A stretch of 64,000 bases of DNA from Asticcacaulis endophyticus (GCF_014652575.1 NZ_BMZB01000001.1:434001-498000), one strand, 5' to 3'. Shown: positions 39,447 through 49,287, counted from the stretch's first letter. Numbers and translations are program-made. The notes: a model not told the origin generated them from the letters alone.

Positions 39447-41318
39447 CTATGCTTCCCACCCGCATTTCTGGCCCTTGTTCTGCTGGATCAGCCAGGTGTT
39501 GAGCGGCGCAAAATATTCCGTCACCGCCGAGGCATCGGTCTGGCGCGTGCCGGTAAAGGCTTCGAGCGCGTCCGGCCACGGCTTTGACTGACCCATTTCC
39601 ATCATCTTATTGAACTTTTCGCCGACGGCCTTTTCCCCGTAGATCGAGCAGCGGTAAAGCGGGCCTTTGAAGCCAATCTGATCGCAGGCGGCTTTCTGGA
39701 ACTGGAACTGGTAAACATGGGCCAGGAAATAACGCGTATAGGGCACGGACGCCGCCACATGGTACTTTGAGCCCGGATCGAAGGCCGCGACCGGACGTGC
39801 GCCCGGAGGCGTTAAGCCCTGATATTTTTTGACCAGCGCCCACCAGCGGTCATTATACTGCGCCGGTGTGATCTGCCCGGAATAGACTTCCCAGCGCCAG
39901 CGATCGACCAGCAGACCAAACGGCATGAAGGCGATCTTCTGCATCGCCATTTTCAGCAGATACGGAATATCTTCGCCGGTTTGCGGCGGCACCTTATCCA
40001 GCAGACCAATCTGGTTGAGATAGGTTGGGGTGACCGACGACAGACCTACGAAATCACCGATCGCTTCATGGAAACCGTCATTGGCACCGTTTTTAAACAG
40101 GAACGGCTGGTTCTTATAGGCGCGCTGATAGTAGTTGTGACCCAGTTCGTGGTGGACCGTATAGAGGTCTTCGCCATTGACGAGGGTACACATCTTTATG
40201 CGGATATCGTCGGCATTATCGAGGTCCCAGGCCGAGGCGTGGCAAACCACTTCGCGGTCTTTCGGGCGCACGATCATTGAGCGCTCCCAGAAGGTCTGCG
40301 GCAGAGGTGCTAAGCCCAGCGAAGTATAGAAACCCTCACCGGTCTTGACCATCTTCACTTCGTCGTATTTCTTGGCCTTCAGCAGGGCATCAAGGTTATA
40401 GGCCGGCTTATAATTGCCGGTCTTAGGAGCGGCGATATCATAGATATTGGCCCAGTCCTGCGCCCACATATTTCCCAGAAGATCCGCGCGGATTGGCCCG
40501 TTTTTCGGTTGAACCGCATCGCCGTATTTCTCATTCAGCTTAGTGCGGACATAACAATGCAGGTTCTCATAGAACGGCTCAACCTGCGCCCACAGACGGT
40601 CGGTTTCGGCGGCAAAGGCGTCAGGTTCCATGTCATAGCCCGACCGCCACATCGCCCCGGCATCCGAAAAGCCTAAGCCCTTGGCGCCTTCGTTCGACAG
40701 CTCGATCAGCTTGGTATAGTCGGCCTTCATGGCCGGAGAGACGGTGCGCCAGCCTTCAAACATGGCGCGCAACTCGGCGGGGTTACGCGATCTGGCCATC
40801 ACTTCTGAGGCGTCATTGAGCGTATAGGTTTTAGTGTTATAGCTGAATTTGCCGGTCGAATAGACCGAGTCCAGCTTGGTTGACAGCTTGGCCAGTTCAT
40901 CGGCAGCCCCCGGACGATCGGCGGCAGGCAGGGACAGGGCCAGTTTAAGCAGTTTCAGTTTTCGCGCCGTGACCGGGTCGACATCAACGCCATCATATTT
41001 GGCGGCTTCCATCGCAAAGGTGACGGTTTGCTCGGTAAATTCGCCGTTGACCTTGGACTCCAGCCACATGCTGTCGAAATTGATGTAGGTCGCTCGCAGC
41101 CACTGCACACGCGCGGCATATTCGCTCATTTCCGACAATTTTGTCTCAGCCGCATCGACAAAAGCCTTGGCCTCAGCCGGTGTGGGTTTCGTCGCCATAA
41201 CGGGCGCTTCGGGGGCCGTGGCCATCGGTGGCGCGGTGGGCTCTACCGATGAGGTGGTGGCGCAGCCGCTTAAGATAGCGACCATAGCGGCGGACAGCAT
41301 CAAACGCTTGATGATCAT
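39447..41318 (-). CDS. M2-family metallopeptidase lipoprotein (peptidyl-dipeptidase A / ACE-like)
   Basis: A 623-residue zinc dipeptidyl carboxypeptidase related to angiotensin-converting enzyme. The signal MIIKRLMLSAAMVAILSGC ends in a lipobox, so it is a lipoprotein of the periplasmic face. The zinc motif HHELGHNYYQ and the third ligand Glu in HEAIGDFVGLS are present. PPGARPVAAFDPGSKYHV and the following substrate-binding stretch fit family M2. ATG 41318 follows GGGAGAGGG; a longer frame to 41360 lacks this. It probably trims peptides for uptake. Confidence 0.92.
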   Translation of the reverse strand: MIIKRLMLSAAMVAILSGCATTSSVEPTAPPMATAPEAPVMATKPTPAEAKAFVDAAETKLSEMSEYAARVQWLRATYINFDSMWLESKVNGEFTEQTVTFAMEAAKYDGVDVDPVTARKLKLLKLALSLPAADRPGAADELAKLSTKLDSVYSTGKFSYNTKTYTLNDASEVMARSRNPAELRAMFEGWRTVSPAMKADYTKLIELSNEGAKGLGFSDAGAMWRSGYDMEPDAFAAETDRLWAQVEPFYENLHCYVRTKLNEKYGDAVQPKNGPIRADLLGNMWAQDWANIYDIAAPKTGNYKPAYNLDALLKAKKYDEVKMVKTGEGFYTSLGLAPLPQTFWERSMIVRPKDREVVCHASAWDLDNADDIRIKMCTLVNGEDLYTVHHELGHNYYQRAYKNQPFLFKNGANDGFHEAIGDFVGLSSVTPTYLNQIGLLDKVPPQTGEDIPYLLKMAMQKIAFMPFGLLVDRWRWEVYSGQITPAQYNDRWWALVKKYQGLTPPGARPVAAFDPGSKYHVAASVPYTRYFLAHVYQFQFQKAACDQIGFKGPLYRCSIYGEKAVGEKFNKMMEMGQSKPWPDALEAFTGTRQTDASAVTEYFAPLNTWLIQQNKGQKCGWEA

Positions 41319-41408
41319 GAAACCCTCTCCCTGAAACAGAACCGGCACAGGGAAAGGCATTTGGGCTTAATCGTCAACCCAATAGTTGCGCGGGATATTA
41401 GCTATTAA

Positions 41409-42113
41409 CTAATTCAGGCACGCCATGTCGCCGGTCGCCTTAATGGATGAGGCATTGGCGCGGATACGGCCGGAGCGTTTGGCAACATATTTACCGGGCC
41501 TGGCTGCCTTCCACTTGCGCGGGCTGGGCAGGATAGCCGCCAGACGTGAGGCTTCGGCGCGGGTCAGATCAGACGCGCTTTTTTTGAACCAGTACCGCGA
41601 CGCCGACTCGGCCCCATAAACCCCAGGGCCCCATTCCACACTGTTGAGATAGACTTCCATGATCCGCTTTTTCGGCCACAAAGTCTCAATCAGGACGGTA
41701 TAATAGACCTCAGCCCCTTTGCGCACCCACGACCGCGCGGGCCACAGGAAGACGTTCTTGGCGGTTTGCTGGGATATGGTCGACGCCCCGCGCTTACGCT
41801 TGGTATGGCGGGCATTATATTTCTGGGCTTTTTCGATGGCTTCAAAATCAAAGCCGTCATGGCTGCAAAAGCGGGCGTCTTCGGCCCCAATCACCGCGGT
41901 TTGCAGGTGCGGGCTGATGTTTTTCATCGACACCCAGCGGTGATCATAGCCTTCGCCTTCAAACAGACGCTGCACCATCAAGAACGTCACAGGCACCGGC
42001 ACAAAGCGGTGGATCAGCACCGAGGCCACGCTGAACACAAAAAACCCCAGTACCAGCCCTAACAAAACCCGTCCCCACTTGACGGATTTAAGCTTTGCGA
42101 AAAACTCCGACAT
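41409..42113 (-). CDS. mtgA: Monofunctional peptidoglycan glycosyltransferase MtgA
   Basis: A 234-residue inner-membrane GT51 enzyme that polymerises lipid II into glycan strands. One membrane helix (VLLGLVLGFFVFSVASVLI) spans residues 17-35. The catalytic Glu is in VIGAEDARFCSHDGFD near residue 76, followed by RGASTISQQTAKN, ETLWPKKRIMEVYLNSVEWGPGVYGAE and a basic C-terminus. It lacks a transpeptidase domain. ATG 42113 was chosen over an upstream TTG. It is transcribed leftwards, apparently alone or with the WD40/CobW genes upstream. Confidence 0.94.
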   Translation of the reverse strand: MSEFFAKLKSVKWGRVLLGLVLGFFVFSVASVLIHRFVPVPVTFLMVQRLFEGEGYDHRWVSMKNISPHLQTAVIGAEDARFCSHDGFDFEAIEKAQKYNARHTKRKRGASTISQQTAKNVFLWPARSWVRKGAEVYYTVLIETLWPKKRIMEVYLNSVEWGPGVYGAESASRYWFKKSASDLTRAEASRLAAILPSPRKWKAARPGKYVAKRSGRIRANASSIKATGDMACLN

Positions 42114-42173
42114 CAAACGCCCCGTAACCTGCTACGTGATCACCTTATACGATTTTGGTAAATAATTGGAACG

Positions 42174-43169
42174 TCAATCAACGGTCGATTCAAACAACCA
42201 CACATGGCCGTCTTCGTTGCCAAACAGGATGCGGGCCGCATCCCCTGATACCGCCAATGCGGAAATGGGTGAGCCTTTTTCGCGCTGGATGTATTCAATA
42301 CCCGTCGATTGCAGCTCAGCCACCCAGACCCGGCCGTCATCAAGCCCCGCCGCCAGCACTGTATCCTCGGGCGCACCGGCCACGACCGTGACCATAGACG
42401 ACTCATCGGCATTTATCTCAGACGCCTCTTCGCCCATCGGCCCATTGGCCTTAAGGAACGGCCAAACCACCGCGCCATTGGCCCCGGAGGTGGCCAAAAG
42501 CTTGCCCTTAGCAAAGAAATCAATCGACTTAATCTTGGTCGGATAGCCACCCATGCGCATGTCCTTGGAATCGGACAACCGCCAGCCGTGCAGCGCATTT
42601 TCCTGCATCGAGGTAACCACAAACTTGCCATCGGGGGAGATGGCAATGCCGGTATGCGAGCCTGCCCATTTCAGAAGTTGCGGCTTTTGCGGATGGATGC
42701 GCGAAAACCAGACATAGGCGCCGTTATAGGACGCGCAGTATAACTTACGGCCCTTTGGGTCGAACACTAACCCTGAGACGCTGTTGGGGTGATCGAAAAC
42801 CTTGGGTTCGCCTTTTTTGGCCAGGTCGTAGATATAGACCTTTTTGCCGGAGGCCGCCGCCAAAAGCATAGCTTCGGCATTAACGGCAACGGAATCGAAC
42901 CACGCGCCCTTGATGTTCAAAAGCTCAATCGGCTGAGAGTCCTTAGTCGTCCAGACCACGCGCCCGTCATCGCCGCCGGTGACCATGCCAACGCCGGTCG
43001 GGTGCACCACGGCGCACAAAATCCCGGCATTGGGGTGGGCATCAAAGCTCATGTCGACATCGACAAACACCACCCGCCCATCGGACAGGGCGACAATCGC
43101 TTCATCGGCGGCATCAAACAGGGCGCTGACGACATAGGCACCGTAGTTGTTTTGAACAGCAAAGGTCAT
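42174..43169 (-). CDS. WD40-repeat beta-propeller protein, CobW partner
   Basis: A 331-residue protein with about seven beta-propeller blades. Recurrent blade patterns are seen: DGRVVFVDVD, DDGRVVWTT, GKKVYIYDLA, GRKLYCASYNGAYVWFS, GKFVVTSMQENALHGWRL, GANGAVVWPF, DGRVWVAEL and DGHVWLFES. No signal peptide is present, so it is cytoplasmic. In alphaproteobacteria this propeller commonly sits beside the CobW/COG0523 GTPase gene, as here (start 43169, GTPase stop 43326). It may be a client or scaffold for metal handling; the function is unproven. Confidence 0.8.
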   Translation of the reverse strand: MTFAVQNNYGAYVVSALFDAADEAIVALSDGRVVFVDVDMSFDAHPNAGILCAVVHPTGVGMVTGGDDGRVVWTTKDSQPIELLNIKGAWFDSVAVNAEAMLLAAASGKKVYIYDLAKKGEPKVFDHPNSVSGLVFDPKGRKLYCASYNGAYVWFSRIHPQKPQLLKWAGSHTGIAISPDGKFVVTSMQENALHGWRLSDSKDMRMGGYPTKIKSIDFFAKGKLLATSGANGAVVWPFLKANGPMGEEASEINADESSMVTVVAGAPEDTVLAAGLDDGRVWVAELQSTGIEYIQREKGSPISALAVSGDAARILFGNEDGHVWLFESTVD

Positions 43170-43180
43170 TTTTTTATATT

Positions 43181-43313
43181 CCTCCTCCCCGGCGTGCGGG
43201 GGAGGTGTTGTCGTAAGCCTGAGACAACGGAGGGGGCAACACCGTCCTCAGCATTGCCCCCTCCGTCTTTTTGCTAAAGCAAAAATCCACCTCCCCCGCA
43301 AGCAGGGGCGGAT
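43181..43313. repeat. Inverted pair of G/C-rich dispersed repeats, copies 3 and 4
   Basis: CCTCCTCCCC..GGGGGAGGTG..GGAGGGGGCAA (43181-43239) is followed by its inverted counterpart TTGCCCCCTCCGTC..CCACCTCCCCC..GGGGCGG. Internal stems GTTGTC/GACAAC and TTTTGC/GCAAAA are also present. The whole 133 bases can fold into a very long hairpin between cobW and the WD40 gene. Related single copies are at 3069 and 39328. Confidence 0.65.
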
Positions 43314-43325
43314 AATATGCTGACT

Positions 43326-44459
43326 TTAAACCTTGATACAGGCTTCAAAACCGGCGCGCAGAGCGGCGTCATCAAGATGGCGACCGATAAATACCGCGCG
43401 CGAGAAGCGGTTTTCGCTGTCTTTCCACGGCGCTTGCAGTTCACCTTCCAGGATCATGTGGACCGCCTGAAACACCAGACGCTTGTCTTCGCCGGCCACA
43501 TCGATAATGCCCTTGGCGCGCAGAATATCCGCCCCCTTGGTGGCCAGAAGCTGATCGATCCATTTCGTAAACCGCACACCGTCCAGGGGCTTGTCCGACG
43601 ACAGAGATACCGAGCGGATTTCATTATCGTGGATCGGATTAATGTGCCCATGTCCATGAGAGTGCCCGTGATCGTGGTGGTGATGGTCATGACCGCAATG
43701 TTCATCATGGACATGGCCCGCGTCACCGTGGGCCGGATTATGGTCATGCCCGTGTGAATGATCGTGATCATGGCCGCAGTCATCGGCACAGTCCGGGCCG
43801 TGGTCGTCATGATTAGCGATGCCGTCCATCTTCGACAGATCAAAGCGGTGCTGGTTCAGCAGGCTTTTGATATCCACGCCTGAGCGCTCAGCCCGCAGAA
43901 TGGTCGCCAGCGGGTTCAGGCCACGGATGCGGGCCTCGACTTCATTCAACTCCTCCGGCGTGACCAGATCGGTCTTGTTGAGGATGACCTGATCGGCAAA
44001 AGCGATCTGTTCCTTAACCACCCGGTCAGCCTCCAGCGCCGATTTAAAGTGCTTGGCATCAACCAGTGCCGTCACACTATCCAGATAGGTTCTGGCCTTG
44101 ACGTCTTCATCGACAAAGAAGGTCTGCGCCACTGGCCCCGGATCGGCCAGACCTGTGGTCTCAACGATAATGGCGTCAAACTGGCCTTTACGGCGCATCA
44201 GCCCTTGCAGGATGCGGATCAGGTCGCCGCGCACGGTGCAGCAGACGCAGCCGTTATTCATCTCGAACACTTCTTCGTCGGCACCGACGATAAGGTCGTT
44301 ATCGATGCCGATTTCGCCAAACTCATTGACGATGACCGCATATTTCTGACCGTGATTTTCCGACAGAATACGGTTGAGCAGCGTCGTCTTGCCCGCCCCC
44401 AGATAGCCGGTCAGAACCGTCACGGGGGTCTTAAGGGATGCGGATGCAGTATCGGCCAT
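43326..44459 (-). CDS. CobW/COG0523-family GTPase with histidine-rich metal-binding loop
   Basis: A 377-residue G3E GTPase that acts as a zinc metallochaperone in the cytoplasm. The P-loop VLTGYLGAGKTTLLNRIL (near residue 15), the metal motif GCVCCTVR (CxCC, near residue 70) and VILNKTDLV are complete. Between about residues 215 and 280 lies a loop of repeated HDH, HGH and HHHH units with extra cysteines, clearly for metal storage or delivery. The C-terminal CobW_C domain follows (KGIIDVAGEDKRLVFQ). It is upstream of the WD40 gene on the same strand. Zur-type control is expected, but no clear operator was identified. Confidence 0.92.
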   Translation of the reverse strand: MADTASASLKTPVTVLTGYLGAGKTTLLNRILSENHGQKYAVIVNEFGEIGIDNDLIVGADEEVFEMNNGCVCCTVRGDLIRILQGLMRRKGQFDAIIVETTGLADPGPVAQTFFVDEDVKARTYLDSVTALVDAKHFKSALEADRVVKEQIAFADQVILNKTDLVTPEELNEVEARIRGLNPLATILRAERSGVDIKSLLNQHRFDLSKMDGIANHDDHGPDCADDCGHDHDHSHGHDHNPAHGDAGHVHDEHCGHDHHHHDHGHSHGHGHINPIHDNEIRSVSLSSDKPLDGVRFTKWIDQLLATKGADILRAKGIIDVAGEDKRLVFQAVHMILEGELQAPWKDSENRFSRAVFIGRHLDDAALRAGFEACIKV

Positions 44460-44771
44460 AAATGCGCCTTCACAGTAATATAGAGGACAGAAGTTGGTGT
44501 TTAAGTATGCCTTTTAAGCCTGAAATCAAGCGGCAAACGCTGTGCTTATCGTGCCTTGCGATATTTTTTGGTCATACCCCGGCCAATAATGCAGATTTGC
44601 GGCGGCTTTGCGATTGACTCAACAATAATCGTCTGTATAAGTCCGCCCCTCACGCCGGGCAGGCTTTATTCGTCTGTCGGGTTACCCGTTTATGGCGCGG
44701 GCTTGAAGTCACCTAATTCGGTTAATTTCAGGGTCTGCGCATTAGTCTATATAGATAAGAGGCGCTTGACC
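44460..44771. other. 312-base divergent promoter region cobW / rplU
   Basis: No gene is seen. It holds the rplU promoter candidate at 44614-44641 and a leader of about 120 bases before the rplU start with TCTATATAGA at 44746-44755. A ribosomal-protein or stress-responsive leader structure is possible, but no known motif was recognised. Confidence 0.5.
44614..44641 (+). promoter_or_regulatory. Probable rplU-rpmA promoter
   Basis: TTGACT (44614-44619) and TATAAG (44636-44641) are separated by 16 bases, near the ideal housekeeping sigma-factor layout. The start of transcription would be near 44648, leaving a leader of about 120 bases. Confidence 0.6.
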
Positions 44772-45281
44772 ATGTACGCGGTCATTAAAACTGGCGGTAA
44801 GCAATACCGCGTTTCAGCCGGCGACCTTCTGGTCGTTGAGAAGCTTGAAGGCGAAGCGGGCGAGCAAGTCCGTTTTGAAGAAATCCTGATGATCGGCGAC
44901 GAAGCCGGTGCTGTGGTCGGCGCTCCGCTGGTTGATGGCGCTGCCGTCGTTGGCACCCTGGTCGAAACCCGTAAGGGCGACAAGGTTAAGATCTTCAAGA
45001 AAACCCGTCGTCAGGGCTATCGCCGTACCCGCGGCCATCGCCAGCATGAAACCGTGATCCGCGTCACCGGCATCGATGGTGCAGGTAAGTCCGGCACATG
45101 GGATGGCACGGTATCGCTGACCACTAAGGCCGAGCTTAATGCCCGCGCCCGTAACCTCGCTCCGCGTGATGTTGCTGCTGCTGTCGAGACACCTTCGGTT
45201 GCTGACGTGGCTGTGGCTGAAAAGCCCGCAAAAAAGGCTCCGGCCAAAAAGAAAGCCGACGCTTCGGACACCGAAGCTTAA
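44772..45281 (+). CDS. rplU: 50S ribosomal protein L21
   Basis: A 169-residue ribosomal protein. Residues 1-103 are the L21 core (MYAVIKTGGKQYRVSAGD at the start, KIFKKTRRQGYRRTRGHRQ near residue 75). The remaining 65 residues are an Ala/Lys/Glu-rich extension ending in PAKKAPAKKKADASDTEA, absent from E. coli L21 but common in alphaproteobacteria. ATG 44772 was chosen because the open frame upstream to 44556 does not resemble L21. It is followed 28 bases later by rpmA. Confidence 0.95.
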   Translation: MYAVIKTGGKQYRVSAGDLLVVEKLEGEAGEQVRFEEILMIGDEAGAVVGAPLVDGAAVVGTLVETRKGDKVKIFKKTRRQGYRRTRGHRQHETVIRVTGIDGAGKSGTWDGTVSLTTKAELNARARNLAPRDVAAAVETPSVADVAVAEKPAKKAPAKKKADASDTEA

Positions 45282-45309
45282 GCGACAACCATTTTATTAG
45301 GAGGCCACT

Positions 45310-45579
45310 GTGGCTCACAAAAAATCTGGCGGTTCGTCGCGTAACGGCCGCGATTCAGAATCGAAGCGCCTAGGCGTTAAGAAGTACGGCTCTGAAAACG
45401 TCCTTTCCGGCAACATCATTGTCCGTCAACGCGGCACCAAGTTCTTCGCGGGTGAAAATGTCGGCATGGGCCGCGATCACACCCTTTTCGCCACGGCTCA
45501 CGGCCAGGTGAAGTTCACAACCAAGCGCGATAACCGCTGTTATGTGTCGATCATTCCGGCCGCAATTGCTGCCGAATAA
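45310..45579 (+). CDS. rpmA: 50S ribosomal protein L27
   Basis: An 89-residue ribosomal protein near the peptidyl-transferase centre. It begins at GTG 45310 behind AGGAGG (45299-45304) and reads [20 protein letters not shown], the L27 N-terminus. It has no N-terminal propeptide of the Firmicutes type. It ends [13 protein letters not shown]. It is co-transcribed with rplU and followed by a hairpin and a terminator. Confidence 0.96.
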   Translation: MAHKKSGGSSRNGRDSESKRLGVKKYGSENVLSGNIIVRQRGTKFFAGENVGMGRDHTLFATAHGQVKFTTKRDNRCYVSIIPAAIAAE

Positions 45580-45596
45580 GCCGATCTAAGACATGT

Positions 45597-45631
45597 TTCA
45601 GATCGCGCTTAACCCTTAAGCCCGATCTGAA
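45597..45631. repeat. Nested hairpin behind rpmA
   Basis: TTCAGATCG (45597-45605) pairs with CGATCTGAA (45623-45631), with an inner CTTAA/TTAAG stem. No T run follows, so it is a stabilising or processing structure and not a terminator by itself. Confidence 0.5.
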
Positions 45632-45645
45632 CTAAAGCGATAAGC

Positions 45646-45679
45646 GGGGAGTTCGGGTCATACCGGCTCCCCTTTTTCT
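45646..45679 (+). terminator. Terminator of the rplU-rpmA operon
   Basis: GGGGAG (45646-45651) and CTCCCC (45667-45672) close an inner CGG/CCG pair. They are followed directly by TTTTTCTTT. A standard rho-independent terminator. Confidence 0.8.
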
Positions 45680-45701
45680 TTGCCCCGCATGTTATTTTGT
45701 C

Positions 45702-45744
45702 GCGCATTTATATCTGAAAACCGCACACACTTTTCAGAATGCGC
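45702..45744. repeat. Palindromic intergenic element, GCGCAT...ATGCGC family, copy 2
   Basis: Outer arms GCGCAT (45702-45707) and ATGCGC (45739-45744) enclose TCTGAAAA (45713-45720) and TTTTCAGA (45731-45738) with a CCGCACACAC loop. It lies 17 bases before the GNAT start. See copy 1 at 4202-4243 for the matching design with compensated stem changes. Confidence 0.7.
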
Positions 45745-45761
45745 TTTAGGGACACACTCCG

Positions 45762-46352
45762 ATGATATCGAAAGATTTCGGGGGCAGAGATTTAAGTTTA
45801 ACGCCCCCCAGATTACACACGCCGCCCACAGCGACACGGATTGAAACCGACCGCTTGGTGTTAAGCCCGCTGACCTTTTCGGATGTCACGGCGTTGACGC
45901 AGGTTTTTGCGTCGGCTGAAACGGCGCGCATGACCCATGACATCCCGCACCCGTTCGCGTTAGAGGATGCGTTTGGCTTCTTAAGCATGGCCATGACCCA
46001 ACATTCGCGCCGCTTCCCCAAGTGGGGCATCCGATTGGGAGACAGGCTTATCGGTGTGATCCTGTTTTCCGAAACCGTAGGCCAGGACAGCTTTGGCCCG
46101 CAAATGAGCCTGTTTATTGCCCACCCATACCAGAACCACGGTTATGGGACTGAGGCCGTGACAGCCGCACTTGGCTGGCTGCGCACACATGGCGGTGCAA
46201 AAATCGTTCATGCGGCGCACTTTGCCGATAATACGGCGTCGGCTCAGGTTCTGATCCGGTCAGGCTTTCTCTATACCGGGCGGCGCACGCAGGAAACCTC
46301 CCTGATGCGTCATGGCCCGCACACCGCCCTGCACCTGATCAAAATCCTCTAA
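45762..46352 (+). CDS. GNAT-family acetyltransferase, RimJ/RimL-like
   Basis: A 196-residue GNAT acyltransferase. It starts with the typical TATRIETDRLVLSPLTFSD and carries the strand GVILFSETVGQDSFGPQMSLFIA. The acetyl-CoA loop is HPYQNHGYGTEAVTAALGWL, and the closing stretch is NTASAQVLIRSGFLYTGRR. It probably acetylates a protein N-terminus or a small amine. The gene lies between rpmA and obgE, its usual place in Caulobacter relatives. A palindromic element sits in its leader. Confidence 0.9.
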   Translation: MISKDFGGRDLSLTPPRLHTPPTATRIETDRLVLSPLTFSDVTALTQVFASAETARMTHDIPHPFALEDAFGFLSMAMTQHSRRFPKWGIRLGDRLIGVILFSETVGQDSFGPQMSLFIAHPYQNHGYGTEAVTAALGWLRTHGGAKIVHAAHFADNTASAQVLIRSGFLYTGRRTQETSLMRHGPHTALHLIKIL

Positions 46353-47481
<1,129 letters not shown>

Positions 47482-47491
47482 ATCAGATATC

Positions 47492-48145
47492 ATGTGGTTC
47501 GCCGGTCCCGCCCCTCTTTATCATTCTGTGCGGCCCGGCGCGCTGCGTACCGGCCTGCATCTGGAGCGCGGCATGACCATCGGGCTGTTCGGAGGCTCGT
47601 TTAATCCGGCCCACGAAGGCCACGCCCATGTCGCCAATACCGCGCGCATTGCTCTGGGGTTGGATAAGATCATCTGGCTGGTGTCGCCGCAGAACCCCTT
47701 GAAATCAAATCATGAAACCGCACCTCTGTCCGAACGCATAGATGCCATTCGCCCGTTTATCGGGCCGCGCGACATAATATCTGATTTTGAAACCCGCATT
47801 AAGGCGAACTATACGCTTGATACCCTGCGCGCCCTCAAAGCCCGTTATCCCGGCGTCAGGTTCGTGTGGATCATGGGCGGCGACAGTCTGGCCTCTTTTC
47901 ATCGCTGGCGCGGCTGGACGCAGATCGCCCATATGATCCCGATGGCCATAGTGTCGCGTCCGGGTGCCTTGATGAACAGCCGTTTCTCACCTACCGCGCG
48001 CCGTTTTGCCCATGCCCGCCACCCGCAAACGGCGGCCAAAACCCTTGCCCGTCAAAAGGTTCCGGCCTGGACCTATCTAACCGGCCCGCTCCATACCGCT
48101 TCATCGACCGCCCTGCGTAATATGCGCCGTAAGGCAGTCACATAG
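47492..48145 (+). CDS. nadD: Nicotinate-nucleotide adenylyltransferase NadD
   Basis: A 217-residue enzyme that converts nicotinate mononucleotide to deamido-NAD. The core begins IGLFGGSFNPAHEGHAHVA, the nucleotidyltransferase signature, and includes WLVSPQNPLK, WIMGGDSLASFHRW and SSTALRN (substituting the usual SST.IR motif). The frame starts at 47492 with a 27-residue N-terminal extension; an internal ATG at 47573 with GGAG seven bases upstream is a strong alternative start. It lies between obgE and rsfS. Confidence 0.9.
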   Translation: MWFAGPAPLYHSVRPGALRTGLHLERGMTIGLFGGSFNPAHEGHAHVANTARIALGLDKIIWLVSPQNPLKSNHETAPLSERIDAIRPFIGPRDIISDFETRIKANYTLDTLRALKARYPGVRFVWIMGGDSLASFHRWRGWTQIAHMIPMAIVSRPGALMNSRFSPTARRFAHARHPQTAAKTLARQKVPAWTYLTGPLHTASSTALRNMRRKAVT

Positions 48146-48165
48146 AGGTGGTCGCTCTTTCGTAT

Positions 48166-48189
48166 CCATCAAATGATACCATTTGATGG
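48166..48189. repeat. Palindrome CCATCAAATG-ATAC-CATTTGATGG
   Basis: A perfect 10-bp inverted repeat with a 4-base centre between nadD and rsfS, flanked by CGCTCT on both sides. It may be an operator, or a repeat of the alphaproteobacterial AGAGCGTTTT type. It lies about 100 bases before the rsfS start. Confidence 0.45.
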
Positions 48190-48286
48190 GAAAACGCTCT
48201 AAAATTACCCACAGCCCTAACCAACGCGGATGACCTTGGCGATTTAATGTGCTAAGGTCTGCGCACTATCTGTAATCTAAGGAACC

Positions 48287-48739
48287 ATGACACTGTCTCG
48301 TCAACCGGCCGAAACGGCCCCGTCCACCCTCGCTGATACCGGCGACTCTGCCATTGATCTCAGTAGCCTGTCCCCGGCGGACGGCGAAGATCTGGCGCTT
48401 GAAACCCTCATCCTCAACCGTCTGGATGACGATAAGGCACAGGATATCGTCTGCATCGACCTGCGCGGCAAATCGTCCATGGCCGATACCCTGATCATCG
48501 CGTCGGGTCGTTCGCATCGTCACGTCGGCGCTCTGGCTGACCATGTGCTGCGCGCGCTTAAGGACTCCGGACACGGTAAGGCCAAGATAGAAGGCCTGCC
48601 GGCGTGCGACTGGGTATTGATCGATGTCGGTGATGTGGTCGTGCACCTGTTCCGTCCGGAAGTGCGCGCCTTTTACAACATTGAGAAAATCTGGTCGGTT
48701 TCCGCGACCGGCACCGGCCATACGGTTTCGACCAACTAA
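48287..48739 (+). CDS. rsfS: Ribosome silencing factor RsfS
   Basis: A 150-residue protein that binds L14 and stops subunit joining when nutrients are low. The core (residues 38-148) carries ILNRLDDDKAQDIVCIDLRGKSSMADTLIIASGRSHRHV and the final VVVHLFRPEVRAFYNIEKIW. The N-terminal 35 residues are a low-complexity lead. ATG 48287 follows AAGGAA. rlmH begins 14 bases after the stop. Confidence 0.94.
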   Translation: MTLSRQPAETAPSTLADTGDSAIDLSSLSPADGEDLALETLILNRLDDDKAQDIVCIDLRGKSSMADTLIIASGRSHRHVGALADHVLRALKDSGHGKAKIEGLPACDWVLIDVGDVVVHLFRPEVRAFYNIEKIWSVSATGTGHTVSTN

Positions 48740-48753
48740 GGTTACCCGCCCGT

Positions 48754-49233
48754 ATGAAACTTATACTGGCGGCAGTCGGACGCTTAGGTTCGACGCCGGA
48801 AAACACCCTGACCCGTGACTACCTTCAGCGCGCCTCCAATACGGGGCGCGCTTTAGGTTTGGGGCCTGCTGAACTGCTCGAAATCGAGACTAAGAAAACC
48901 AATAAGGCCCCCACTAAGAGTCAGGAAGCCGAAGCCATTCTGGCCGCACTGGGGGAAGGGGTGGCCCTTGTCACCTGCGACGAACGCGGAGAGCTTTTGA
49001 CCTCGCGCCAGATCGCCACCCGCATCGATAAGTTCAAGGATCGCGGTGAGCGCAAGATGGCGTTTGTGATTGGCGGCGCCGATGGCCTTGATCCGGAACT
49101 GGTCAAGGCCTCAGCCTTTTCGCTGGCCTTTGGGCCTCAGACCTGGCCGCACGCTTTGGTCCGTCTTATGCTGGCCGAACAGATGTACCGCGCCACCACG
49201 ATTCTGGCTGGAAGCCCTTATCACCGCGACTAA
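48754..49233 (+). CDS. rlmH: 23S rRNA pseudouridine-1915 N3-methyltransferase RlmH
   Basis: A 159-residue SPOUT methyltransferase. It starts MKLILAAVGRLGSTPENTL and contains the SAM knot VIGGADGLDPELVKASAFSLAFGP and the C-terminal MLAEQMYRATTILAGSPYHRD, which are diagnostic. It modifies helix 69 of the large ribosomal subunit. It is the last gene of the nadD-rsfS-rlmH run before an inserted glycine-rich gene. Confidence 0.95.
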   Translation: MKLILAAVGRLGSTPENTLTRDYLQRASNTGRALGLGPAELLEIETKKTNKAPTKSQEAEAILAALGEGVALVTCDERGELLTSRQIATRIDKFKDRGERKMAFVIGGADGLDPELVKASAFSLAFGPQTWPHALVRLMLAEQMYRATTILAGSPYHRD

Positions 49234-49235
49234 TC

Positions 49236-49267
49236 TTGACACCCGCCTCAGTTGTATACAGTATAAT
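49236..49267 (+). promoter_or_regulatory. Promoter-like element of the glycine-rich gene
   Basis: TTGACA (49236-49241) and TATAAT (49262-49267) are both perfect but 20 bases apart. TGTATACA lies between them and could be an operator. The elements follow the rlmH stop directly, giving the next gene its own promoter. Confidence 0.5.
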
Positions 49268-49287
49268 AATACAGATAAGGGGCCGTC

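Noticed and set aside
43670-43800. Apparent tandem DNA repeat (CATGATCGTGG-like units)
   Set aside because: These are codons for the His/Asp/Gly loop of the CobW GTPase in frame; the repetition is at protein level and no separate element is needed.
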